From: Closterium sp. NIES-65 | Lineage: Eukaryota > Streptophyta > Zygnematophyceae > Desmidiales > Closteriaceae | DNA: 64,000 nt | Assembly (NCBI GenBank): GCA_948144175.1 | Contig: CANXME010000418.1 | Span: forward strand, 681,001-745,000 | Reading direction: 5' to 3' | Shown: piece after piece, positions 10,978-27,245 of the stretch | Position numbering within the stretch: the first letter of the stretch is position 1 | Layout of the letters: every line of letters starts with the position of its first letter | Program-made: the position numbers and the translations under genes | The notes under the pieces: model-generated | Databases searched by the model: none | What the model was told of the DNA's origin: nothing | Seen by the model: the letters and a program-made list of their open reading frames with translations, nothing else

Positions 10978-13900
10978 TCAGTCCATGGGCACGGCAGGGT
11001 CGGGCTGGCCTATCTTGTTGGGTCGCACTATGACCACCGGCATGGGGCAGTGGTGCGCACAGTACTCACTCACACTGCCCAGCACCAGCCTGCAGGTTCG
11101 ATGGAGGGAGGGAGGGAGTTGGCGCATGGGAAGAGAGGTGGTTAGGGGTGGGAGGTACAAGAGGGGAAAAGGGGGTTAGCAAGTTGAGCAGCATACAGCA
11201 TGGGGCAGTGGTGCGGACAGCACTCACTCACACTTCCCATCACCCGCCTGCCTGTAGGTTGGGTGGAGGGAGTTAAGGGGAAAATGGGGATTGGAGAGAG
11301 GTGTGCAGGGGTAGAGAAGCATACAGCACGAGGCAGAGTGGTGGTGCGCGCGCACAGCACTCACTCACACTGTGCACCGAGCGATGCCTGCTGCTGCATG
11401 TGTGTGAGTGAGTACAGCCATCCTAAACGGCAGACTCTGTGAGATTACCATGCCAGCTCCAACGCGCCTCTTGAGAGCCCCATCCCATGCCCCACGCGCC
11501 CGGGCACTGGAAATCATACCTGCCCCCTTCAACGCACCTCTTGAGAGCCCCGTGCCCACGGCTCCCCACCACCACGGCACCTGCTTTGGCCTACTCTGCT
11601 GCCTGTCTAACACACACGACTTGAGAATACCTGTCCCCAAAATGCTCTCACCTCTTGAGAGCCCCGTGCCCACGGCTCCCCACCACCACCGCATCCGCCT
11701 TGGCCTGTTCCGCTGCCTCAGATATCGACAGCCTGGCATCCCCGATCATGACACGCGTCTCGCACAGCAGCTGCCACGTCAGCACAGAAGAGGATGCAGG
11801 GGTTGGGGGAGAATGCATTGAGAAAAGAGGGAGCAGAAGGGCGGAGCATGCATCCGAGTGCTCATCATTTACAAATTACATCAGCAGCTCACTGCTCGCT
11901 CCCAGAAAACCTCTTGAGTCGACTCAAAAGTCATTTTGAGTCGACTCAAGAGCTAAGCATGCATCCGAGTGCTCATCATTTACAAATTACACCAGCAGCT
12001 CACTATTCGCTCCCTATACACCTCTCCTTACCTTGCACGTTGACTTTTGAGTCGACTTAAAAGTCAACTCCCAGTAAGCCTCTCCTCACATGGCGCGCCT
12101 CGCACTGCGCCTTGTACTTCTCCAGCAGCTTGTTGTATCCGGCTTCCTCACGCCCTTATCTCGCGCCCTCACGCATAGCCACTCCTCACATGGGTGTTAT
12201 CTTTCCCTCACCTGCCGTGCCTCGCACTGCGCCTTGTACTTCTCCAGCAGCTTGTACCCGGCATCCTTTGCTCTTATTCATAGTCGCTCCAAACCTAATT
12301 CTCACCATTCACTCCCAGCTGACTCTCCCTCACCTGCCGCGCCTCGCACTGCGCATTGTACTTCTCACCTGCCGCGCCTCGCACTGCGCATTGTACTTCT
12401 CACCTGCCGCGCCTCGCACTGCGCATTGTACTTCTCACCTGCCGCGCCTCGCACTGCGCATTGTACTTCTCACCTGCCGCGCCTCGCACTGCGCATTGTA
12501 CTTCTCACCTGCCGCGCCTCGCACTGCGCATTGTACTTCTCACCTGCCGCGCCTCGCACTGCGCATTGTACTTCTCACCTGCCGCGCCTCGCACTGCGCA
12601 TTGTACTTCTCACCTGCCGCGCCTCGCACTGCGCATTGTACTTCTCACCTGCCGCGCCTCGCACTGCGCCTTGTACTTCTCCAGCAGCTTGTACCCGACG
12701 TCCTTCTTCCTCTGCGTGTCCGCCTGGATCTCCCCCTGGGACACGTGGAAGCCTGTGATTGGTGTGGGGGAAAAAGGGGGAACGGGCAGCAAGGTGGGAA
12801 AGAGAAGAAGGGCTCAGCTGTCAGGCAGAGAAACAAGGGAAGGGAGAGATTGTGGGAAGGGAGGAGAGTGAAGTATTGTCTTACCTGGCCGGGAAGTATT
12901 GTCTTACCTGGCCAGGAAGTATTGTCTTACCTGGCCGAGAAGTATTGTCTTACCTGGCTGGGAAGTATTGTCTTACCTGGCCGGGAAGTAGGGGCTGCTG
13001 AGTAGGATTGGGTGTTGACGAGAACGATGGTGTCGCGACCTGCACAAGGGGGAGGGCGGGCAGCAGCAGCAGAGGAGGAAAATTGCGAGCGAGTTTTGAG
13101 AATTCTCAAACATCACTCGTGAGAATTCTCAAACATCACTCGTGAGAATTCTCAAACATCACTTGTGAGAATTCTCAAACATCACTTGTGAGAATTCTCA
13201 AACATCACTCGTGAGAATTCTCAAACATCACTCGTGAGAATTCTCAAACATCACTCGTGAGAATTCTCAAACATCACTCGTGAGAATTCTCAAACATCAC
13301 TCGTGAGAATTCTCAAACATCACTCGTGAGAGTTCTCAAACATCACTCGTGAGAATTCTCAAACATCACTCGTGAGAATTCTCAAACATCACTCGTGAGA
13401 ATTCTCAAACATCACTCGTGAGAATTCTCAAACATCACTCGTGAGAATTCTCAAACATCACTCGTGAGAATTCTCAAACATCTCTCGTGAGAATTCGCAA
13501 ACATCACTCGTGAGAATTCGCAAAAATCACTCGTGAGAATTCTCAAACATCACTCGTGAGAATTCTCAAACATCACTCGCAGCAGAGGAGGAAAATTGTT
13601 TTCAGCTGCTAAGGAAGGGGGAAGTGGAGTAGGAGCGACTTTTGAGGCGCCTCAAAAGTCAGCGAGGAGGAGCGAACAGACATGAGGGCAGGTGGAAGCA
13701 GGAAGGATGGGTGGAGTGGAGGGTAGGAGCGAAATGAGGAGGTCGCTCGGACGGTGGAGGGGGACGAAACAGAACAGAGCGACCTCGAAACGTAGAAAGA
13801 ACGGAATGACAGCATCTGACGCCCACGCGTTTGAACCCCACATTCCCCTGACCCCCATTCCCCTGACCTGCGTTCCCCTGACCAACATTCGCCCAACACC

Positions 13901-14042
13901 CATTCGCCTGACACCCACCCCCCTGGCACGAACCGGGTTGCAGCTGCATGTTATCGAGTGCCCATTGGAGCGCCTCGGTGCTGCCCGTCGAGTCGTCGAT
14001 CGCAACCACGATGCGCCGCGGCGGCGTTCCCGACGCCGACAT
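10978..14042 (-). CDS. Universal stress protein (UspA-like, single domain)
   Basis: Five minus-strand exons, in order 13934-14042, 12977-13039, 12649-12752, 11652-11770 and 10978-11089, give 168 residues. It starts MSASGTPPRRIVVAIDDSTG, the typical first strand with the conserved acidic residues. The ATP-binding signature G-x2-G-x9-G-[ST] is present at about 123-139 (GSRGHGALKRLVLGSVS), and the last strand is CPMPVVIVRP. The length is normal for the family. USPs bind ATP or other nucleotides and act in stress responses; the specific role here is unknown. The introns hold exon echoes and three minisatellites, two of which are built from this gene's own splice junctions. Exon joins keep the frame at every junction. 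Confidence 0.92.
11196..11386 (-). pseudogene. Two echoes of the last USP exon
   Basis: On the minus strand, about 11340-11386 and 11196-11250 repeat the exon 5 core that encodes LGSVSEYCAHHCPM. The second keeps GSVSECCPHHCPM-like coding; the first is more decayed. Both lie in intron 4, between exons 4 and 5, upstream of the authentic exon. Confidence 0.78.
11461..11592 (-). pseudogene. Echoes of the USP exon 4 end plus donor
   Basis: Two copies of the GGGCACGGGGCTCTCAAGAG|GTG junction, which encodes GSRGHGALKR, lie downstream of the authentic exon 4 donor at 11652. The copy at 11529-11592 includes the VVVGS codons; the one at 11461-11500 is shorter and diverged. Confidence 0.75.
11911..11952. 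repeat. Two TTGAGTCGACTCAA palindromes back to back
   Basis: Two copies with centres about 19 bp apart lie between the USP exon 3 and exon 4 segments. They belong to the family at 9207-9278. Confidence 0.85.
12039..12068. repeat. 30-bp near-perfect palindrome of the GTCGAC family
   Basis: GTTGACTTTTGAGTC and its mirror, with one mismatch, form the longest single copy of the palindrome family in the window. It sits in a USP intron. Confidence 0.88.
12080..12260 (-). pseudogene. Two long echoes of USP exon 3
   Basis: On the minus strand, about 12205-12260 and 12085-12135 each repeat the exon 3 end (codons for YKLLEKYKAQCEAR) with the following donor region. They share a TCACATGG spacer and flank the 35-bp array on its downstream side relative to transcription. 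Confidence 0.82.
12331..12680 (-). repeat. 35-bp minisatellite made of a USP exon/donor junction, 10 copies
   Basis: Ten head-to-tail 35-bp units run at 12331, 12366 and so on up to 12646. Read on the minus strand, each unit is the last codons of USP exon 3 (for EKYKAQCEARQ) joined to the GTGAG donor. The last unit (12646-12680) is the authentic junction; the nine intronic ones share a fixed A for G difference (AATGCG versus AAGGCG). Every unit therefore presents CGGCAG|GTGAG in the sense orientation. Confidence 0.95.
12870..12984 (-). repeat. 23-bp minisatellite carrying the USP exon 2 donor, 5 copies
   Basis: Five 23-bp units contain, on the minus strand, GGCCAG|GTAAGA, a near-consensus 5' splice site. 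The unit at 12962-12984 is the authentic exon 2 donor (exon ends at 12977); the other four lie inside intron 2. Confidence 0.92.
13086..13577. repeat. 23-bp minisatellite with internal TGAGAATTCTCA palindrome, about 21 copies
   Basis: The unit is GTGAGAATTCTCAAACATC plus ACTC. Units are almost identical, with a few GAATTCG and CTTGTG variants near the ends. The array lies in USP intron 1 and is flanked on both sides by AGCAGAGGAGGAAAATTG (about 13068-13085 and 13581-13598), so it interrupts or grew inside a direct duplication. Confidence 0.95.
13637..13660. repeat. 24-bp perfect palindrome, GGCGCC-centred variant
   Basis: GACTTTTGAGGC followed by its exact reverse complement. Same arms as the GTCGAC family but with a GGCGCC centre, in USP intron 1. 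Confidence 0.9.
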
Positions 14043-14509
14043 GTCTTAAACTACGCGGTCTTCCTGACACCGCCTTAGAGGCTAAATGCGCGGCCTTCGT
14101 GTGTAACTGTTTGCTTCTCTACAATGCCTACTAATGTTCAGGTTAGATAACAATGGCTAGGCACTCACCCGATGCGTACGCGCACAGAATGAAAAAGAAA
14201 AGGCGTTGGTCAGCAAAGTAGGTGAATGAAGTAGTAACACTAACGGCTGTTCAGAATAATGCGTCGGCAATGAGCAATAAGATAAAATTTAGGTCTGATG
14301 GTTGCTCGAATAGAGCAACTACTACTGTGCGGGAACACAACGCAACACGCTGATGGGAAGCAGTTGAGCAAGGAGAGACGAATCAGGACGTGTACGGAGG
14401 GGACGGTTCACCTGAAAGAGAGGGACTGACGTGAATTTTCGGGATTGAGAAAACCTTGGAATTGTTAGTTGCAGTCTTGGGACGTTTCTTGAACCAGCTA
14501 ACTGGTGTA
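14043..14509. other. Upstream region of the USP gene
   Basis: No gene recognised. This is the 5' flank of the minus-strand USP gene and presumably contains its promoter. Confidence 0.4.
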
Positions 14510-15027
14510 AGGGGTGTCCAGCTCGTTCATTTACTGTTTGTAAAGTCTTCAGTTACCACATTTTGCGTTGTAACACTAATTTTTACAAAAATGCCAGACA
14601 CGATCGGCTCCCGTTCAAGATACGGCACACCCCCTGCACGTACCTCGAATCGTGTGACGCACGCCACAGGAATCAGTGTGCTCATCGAACAATGGTACAG
14701 AACCGCGTCCTGCCCACTACAGTCAGTGCCTATTGTATCGCGCGCTCAATTTCGCCTGCGCCGCCTGACACTCGCCAAAACCAGTAGAGGAAAAGTTGGC
14801 TTGGCGAAAATTCCAACGCTTGGATTGACGAGAAAACCGGTATCTTGGTTTCCACACGGCCCCTGCACTGTTGAAGTCTGTTTGGGGGGAACTTGTCCGC
14901 GCGCTAGAATTGACAAAAACGGTGGACTTGACGCAGGGCGAATTCGTTTTTAGGTACAGTGATTAGTTTTGAACCCCGGATCGTGAGGCGGTGCTAAATT
15001 TCCAAAATGAACGAGCTGGACACCCCC
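14510..15027. mobile_element. Candidate 518-bp non-autonomous TIR element with TA target duplication
   Basis: The ends are inverted repeats: AGGGGTGTCCAGCTCGTTCA on the left and, reverse-complemented, GGGGGTGTCCAGCTCGTTCA on the right, continuing ATTT. TA flanks both sides (14508-14509 and 15028-15029). The interior has no transposase-like frame. TA duplication suggests mobilisation by a Tc1/mariner-type transposase, but the TIR is not one I recognise. Confidence 0.7.
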
Positions 15028-15096
15028 TAGAGAAAGAGATGGTCCGTCCGTCAGGGGATCACGTCCCTTCACAAGCAGGGGCTGTAAAAGCACCAC

Positions 15097-15170
15097 TGGC
15101 CCATACAGGTTTCGAACCTGTGACCTTCGCGTTATTAGCACGACGCTCTAACCAACTGAGCTAATGGGCC
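15097..15170 (-). tRNA. tRNA-Ile (anticodon AAU)
   Basis: The 74-nt minus-strand sequence starts GGCCCATTAGCTCAGTTGGT and folds as a full cloverleaf. It has a 7-bp acceptor (GGCCCAT/ATGGGCC), a D-arm GCTC/GAGC, an anticodon stem TCGTG/CGCGA with one non-Watson-Crick pair around loop CTAATAA, and a T-arm ACAGG-TTCGAAC-CTGT with discriminator A. The anticodon reads AAT. There is no intron and no encoded CCA, as expected for a nuclear tRNA gene. Box A (TAGCTCAGTTGG) and box B (GGTTCGAAC) are internal promoters. Confidence 0.96.
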
Positions 15171-22137
<6,967 letters not shown>

Positions 22138-22162
22138 GCGCGGTTTGAGTCGTTCAAAAAAT

Positions 22163-22257
22163 CAGATCTGGAAGATGGCGGGATGACGAGGAGGAGGAAG
22201 GGGGGGAGGACATGGGGAGAGATGCAGTGGGGAGGAGACGGATGACGGAATGAGCTA
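22163..22257 (+). pseudogene. Echo of the MSI1 terminal exon, including its stop
   Basis: After the stop at 22135-22137 the sequence repeats CAGATCTGG, GATGACGAGGAGGAGGAAGG, GAGAGATGCA and GGATGAC[T/G]GAATGAG with small changes. The duplication therefore also affected the 3' UTR boundary, not only introns. A 28-bp echo of exon 7 (GAAGAATGAGACCATCCT) lies at 21604-21632. Confidence 0.85.
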
Positions 22258-24254
22258 GTTTTGAGAAAGCGCCAATGATTTTGCGTACAAATCACAGGGT
22301 TGAAGAAGGGTGGAGTAGAAAATGCAGGAGCTCTGTGGAGAAGCAGCTGGGTGGACGGATGACAGATGGTACAGGTGCTGTCTTACTGACCGCCTAGCTC
22401 TCTTACAGGTGCTGCTGTCAGCGAGATAACCTGCATTGCTGCTTGCTGGTGGTTGGAAAGGGATTGGCTGGGAGGTTTGGAAAGTACGAGCTGCAGCACC
22501 ATCATGAGATGAGAAGCAATCAAATAGTAAAAGCCAGAATGTCTTTGGTAGGGATAAGAATGTTGTTTTGACCTTTAACCATGTCCTTACTCACACGTCT
22601 CACCAAAATGGAACATAGATGACAAATGTCTCTTGAAAAGTACGAGCAGCAGCACAGTGGGATGAGAAGCAATCAAATAGTATAAGCCACAATGTGTTGG
22701 GTAGGGATAAGAATGTTGTCTCACCAGCAGCATCTTTTTTACACCACCAAAAGTCTCTTGGATCTATGACAATGCACAAGGTTTGCAATGTATACATGTT
22801 ATTACTGTAAGTGACAAATGTCCCGTATGATAATGTGGGTGTGGTATACGGGGATGGGTGTCTGTCAGACATGTGGCGCTGTTTCCCGCGCAAACAAGCC
22901 CAACCATGATAATCCCGCGCTTCGGAGATGCTGTAACCTTTCCCACGAAAGCGGTCAAAACTCTCGCGAATCAATCATCCCGCAAGCGAAAAGCAGTTTT
23001 CCCAGTTTCACGAAACTGAGGCCGTGCGCCGACGTTGCGGCGGCCTGCACCAGAGCTGCGATAGGGAAACAATTGCCTTGCCCTCGAACATCCTCTTGCA
23101 TTCCCCTGGTCTCACCTCTCTTACTTTTGTGGATCCCTGTCAACCGCTCTGAAACCCTTTGGATTCCCTGAAATGCTTCACTGAACTCTTCTGACTTCCT
23201 GAATCCCCTTGTCGAGCTTCCCTGAACCCCATTCTTTCCATGATCACCGCAACTATCTCAGACTCCTAGGCATCAGACTAGTCCGTTTCTTTGGAATCCA
23301 TGGCTGCCATTTGAAGTTCTATCGCCAACTGTTAACTAAGTCTTCTTAGTATTGATAGCGGCTTAATTCTATATTATCTTGTGTTCGAGTTTCATGGTCT
23401 AGCATGATTGAGGAATATCTGGTTTCGTCAGCTATCCATCATGGCGGTCGTCTAGATCGCAGACCGTTAAATACCTCTCAAGCATAGTCCTAGTCGTATC
23501 TGTAGATGATAAAGCGCTACTACGTTGTGTAATACATTCAGAGTAGCTCGATTATAGAACAAGTAGCATTTCTCTTTATTCAATACTGATTAGGTTGTTA
23601 TTCGAAGCGCCGTTGTGATCCACTAGCACATCGAGAAATCTCTGCTTAAGGCTGTCAGATACGGTTTCGTGACGTAGTTTCGGTTCGTCGTGATGCATCT
23701 GAGCCGTCATGAAGCATGGTTCACTTGGCGACAGCCACAGCTGTTTCAGGCAGCACCGATGACGCAGCTCTGTCGTACACCACGACAACAACTTTTAAGA
23801 CAAGGACCGAGGCACAGACCGTATTAAAAAGCTTCCCGATGTGCAGAGGTGCAGGCGACTGCAGGCAAAGTAAGACCGGATTTCCAGATGTGGAGTTCTG
23901 ACGACGACGGCGCTTGCTGACGGGAAGGCGAAGGCGGAGGCGATCAGTGGAGCTGCAATGTGGATGGAGCGACGACCATCGCCGACGGAGCTGACATTGG
24001 TGATGAAGGCGAAGGCGGTCGAGGAAGGCGGAGGCGAATGCGAATGCGAATACGAAGGAGAAGGAGGAGGCGAAGGCGGAGGCGAAGGAGAAAGGCGAAC
24101 GCGATGGATCCCGTCGTTCAACCACCCCACAGCTAAGTCCCCTCTGAAGCCCTACTCGCTTCCTTGCCATCCGAATCGCTTTCTGTCTTTGGTTCAATGT
24201 CCTGTCGCTTTGCTTTCTTGGTGCGTGCTCGTATCCAAAACGTCAATTCAGCGT
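22258..24254. other. Intergenic, no gene recognised
   Basis: It contains a roughly 160-bp-spaced direct repeat (about 22476-22573 and 22636-22722, sharing AGAAGCAATCAAATAGTA and GTAGGGATAAGAATGTTGT). Around 24000-24100 there is a GGCGAA/GGCGGA hexamer-rich stretch. No spliced gene could be built. Confidence 0.5.
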
Positions 24255-25450
24255 GGCGATGGTAGCGCATGGCACTGGGGCGGCTTGAGCTCATACTAGA
24301 GTCGTAGGGGGTTAGAATAGAAAGCATTCATACCCATGCTGCGTCCCTTCCTTACCTCGTCACCCTTGCCTGCTAGCTCGGTGCCCTAGTGCTGTGTGCT
24401 ACCATCGCCTCCGCTTTCACAGCGTCACAGTGCCACGTGCTTTTTATCTTTAACTTTCGTTTCCTCTACTCATCGTTCTTGTTATCTCTGTGTCCATGCA
24501 TGCATTTCACTGCTTTCATGCTTCTACTGACTACTTGGGTTCCTTTCCCCTGCTCTGTTTTCTTGCTCTCCTTCCCATCTCGTCTGGTGCTATGGCAGCG
24601 TGGTGCGGGGAGGGAGGGCGGTGGGATGACGCGCAGCAGGCAGTCACAGCGGTGTGCGAGCCTCCTGGAAGCCTGACGCCACTGTCCTGCAAGCACCCCC
24701 ATACGGCCAAGTTCCCTGTCCCTTCGCCCTTGCCATCCTTACCACTTCTGCTTCGTGTTTTATCATTGCCCACTTTTGTACCGCATTCTTCCGTCACCGC
24801 GTGCTCGAAACAAATGAGCCCATTCTCGAATGGGAGCGATCAAAAGTTGAGTGAGAGATGAGTGGCGTTTGGCGATGGTAGCGCATGGCACTGGGGCGGC
24901 TTGAGCTCATACTAGAGTCGTAGGGGGTTAGAATAGAATGCATTCATACTCATGCTGCGTCCTTTCCAAATTTGCCTGCTAGCTCGGCGCCCTAGTGCTG
25001 TGTGCTACCATCACAGCGTCACAGTGCCACGTGCTTTTTATCTTCAACTTTCGTTTCCTCTACTCATCGTTCTTGTTATCTCTGTGTCCATGCATGCATT
25101 TCACTGCTTTCATGCTTCTACTGACTACTTGGTTTCCTTTCCCCTGCTCTGTTTTCTTACTCTCCTTCCCATCTCGTCCGGTGCTATGGCAGCATGGTGC
25201 GGGGAGGGAGGGCGGTGGGATGACGCGCGGCAGGCAGTCACAGCGGTGTGCGAGCCTCCTGGAAGCCTCACGCCACTGTCATGCAAGCACCCCCATACGG
25301 CTAAGTTCCCTCTCCCTTCGCCCTTGCCATCCTTTCCGCTTCTGCTTCGTGTTTATCATTGCCCACTTTTGTACTGCATTCTTCCGTCACCGCTGCTCAA
25401 AACAAATGAGCTTATTTTTTAACGAAAGCGATCAAAAGTTGAGTGAGATG
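24255..25450. repeat. 616-bp tandem duplication
   Basis: 24255-24860 and 24871-25450 are nearly identical in direct orientation (both begin GGCGATGGTAGCGCATGG and end near GATCAAAAGTTGAGTGAGA). Differences include a short deletion in the second copy near 24990-25015. Neither copy contains a convincing gene. Confidence 0.93.
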
Positions 25451-25459
25451 CTGCACTGG

Positions 25460-25745
25460 GGAGCCTCCCGCTCCACCCCTGCTGCATCGGGGAGCCTCCC
25501 GCTCCACCCCTGCTGCATCGGGGAGCCTCCCGCTCCACCCCTGCTGCACTGGGTAGTCTCCCGTTCCACCCGTGCTGCACCGGGGAGCCTCCCGCTCCAC
25601 ACCTGCTGCACCGGGGAGCCTCCCGCTCCACCCCTGCTGCATCTGGGAGCCTCCCGCTCCATACCTGCTGCTCCGGGGAGCCTCCCGCTCCACCCCTGCT
25701 GCACCAGGGAGCCTCCCGCTCCACCCCTGCTGCACCGGTTAGCCT
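25460..25745. repeat. 31-bp minisatellite, about 9 copies
   Basis: The unit contains GCTCCACCCCTGCTGCA followed by CCGGGGAGCCTCCC. The 31-bp period cycles through all frames, which creates repetitive open frames on both strands that are not genes. Confidence 0.92.
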
Positions 25746-25854
25746 CCTGCTCCATCCTTGGATTATGCTGTGATCAGTCGTCTCTCCTGTCACGCATTTT
25801 TCTGCTTCCATTGATTTGAATGAATAACTTCAATCCTATCTCATGTTCCGTTGC

Positions 25855-26052
25855 ACTCTTCTCTTCTGCTCCCCTCCTCTCTTCTGCTGCCTTCCTCTCT
25901 TCTGCTGCCTTGCTCTCTTCTGCTCTCCTCCTCTCTTCTGATCTCCTCCTCTCTTCTGCTCTCCTCCTCTCTTCTGCTCTCCTCTCTGCTGCCCTCCTCT
26001 CTTCTGCTGCCTTGCTCTCTTCTGCTCCTCTCCTCTCTTCTGCTCCTCTTAC
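25855..26052. repeat. 15-bp CTCCTCTCTTCTGCT repeat
   Basis: About 13 imperfect units form a plus-strand pyrimidine tract. Confidence 0.9.
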
Positions 26053-26699
26053 AGCAGCGGCATGACACCTGGGAATGATTGTCAGTGCAACGACATCGTT
26101 GACCGAGAAGAGGCGGGAGGGAAGACTCCATGCCAGAGTAACGTAAGTTGTTTTCTGGGACTGTTTTTTGGCATGCTATGTTTGTCGCTTGTTATGGTCT
26201 CGGTCCTCGTGCCAGGCTCATTTCTTGCGTCCCTCCCTTTAGGTGCCTCTTCTCCCAGACCCAGTACTTTGCCCCATGTTGAAGGGAGTGCATGCAAACC
26301 ACCAAATCCCCGAATCCCCAACTTCCCAAATTCACAAATTCCCAACTGCCCTGACCGCACCTACACTCTGGTAACACGCCTATGCCTTCTTCTGGATTGG
26401 ATTTCTGCCTCGGCGTGTATGCACTGCACTGCGAGGAGCACTGCGCCGACACCACCTACACTCTGGTAAGATGCTTCTTCTAGATTGGAACTATGACTGG
26501 ATCATGAGCGGGCGGTGCCTTCGCGTAGATGCCACTGTTCACATTTTCCCCTCTGCTACTGCTGTTTTGAGTCACCTCTCGCTGCCAGATATCTCTACCT
26601 TTCCACCTTTGCCATGATCCCTATAACCGAGCTATGGCGGAGTTACTGACCTCGTAGCCAAGCCATGAACCCAATAGCTGAGCTATGATCCAGTGTACG
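26053..26699. other. Intergenic segment whose parts reappear beyond the satellite
   Basis: 26382-26442 (CTATGCCTTCTTCTGGATTGG onward) and 26622-26676 (CCGAGCTATGGCGGAG onward) have close copies at 31520-31580 and 31580-31640. The ACCTACACTCTGGTAA box occurs twice (near 26368 and 26453). No gene recognised. Confidence 0.6.
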
Positions 26700-27245
26700 A
26701 ACGTGCAGTTCAGCGTACGAGCGGGCGGAGCAGCGTATGAGCGGGCGGTGCAGCGTATAAGCGGGCGGTGCAGCGTATGAGCGTGCAGTGCATCGTATGA
26801 ATGGACGGTGCATCGTATGAATGGGCGGTGCATCGTATGAATGGGCGGTGCATCGTATGAATGGGCGGTGCAGCGTATAAGAGGGCGGTGCAGCGTATGT
26901 GTGTGCGGTGCAGCGTATGAGCGGGCGGTGCAGCATATGAGCGGGCGGTGCAGCGTATGAGCGGGCGGTGCAGCGTATGAGCAAGCAGTGCAGCGTATGA
27001 GCGGGCGGTGCAGCGTATGAGCGGGCGTTGCAGCGTATGAGCGGGCGGAGCAGCGTATGAGTGGGCGGTGCAGCGTATGAGGGGGCGGTGCAGCGTATCA
27101 GCAGGCGGTGCAGCGTATGAGCGGACGGTGCAGCGTATGAGCGGGCGGTGCAGCGTATGAGCGGGTGGTGCAGCGTATCAAAGCATGGTGCAGCGTATGA
27201 GAGGGCGGTGCAGCTTATGAACGTGCAGTGCGGCGTATGAGCGTG
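26700..27245. repeat. 20-bp minisatellite, unit GCGGGCGGTGCAGCGTATGA, about 27 copies
   Basis: Units are strictly 20 bp with scattered substitutions. The array abuts the larger GCTGTTAS satellite directly. Confidence 0.95.

Noticed and set aside
12112..13005. Plus-strand open frame of about 297 codons over the USP introns
   Set aside because: It is created by the 35-bp array and runs antisense to the USP exons, which have splice-consistent conserved coding on the minus strand.
13086..13577. CRISPR-like regular repeats
   Set aside because: The 23-bp units are contiguous without unique spacers, lie in an intron, and the organism is a eukaryote.
24389..25422. A pair of duplicated genes in the 616-bp tandem duplication
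   Set aside because: The frames differ between copies, are hydrophobic-random in composition, and no splice pattern or family is evident.
25412..25819. Open frames in the 31-bp array
   Set aside because: The period is not a multiple of three and all frames read the same repetitive peptides.
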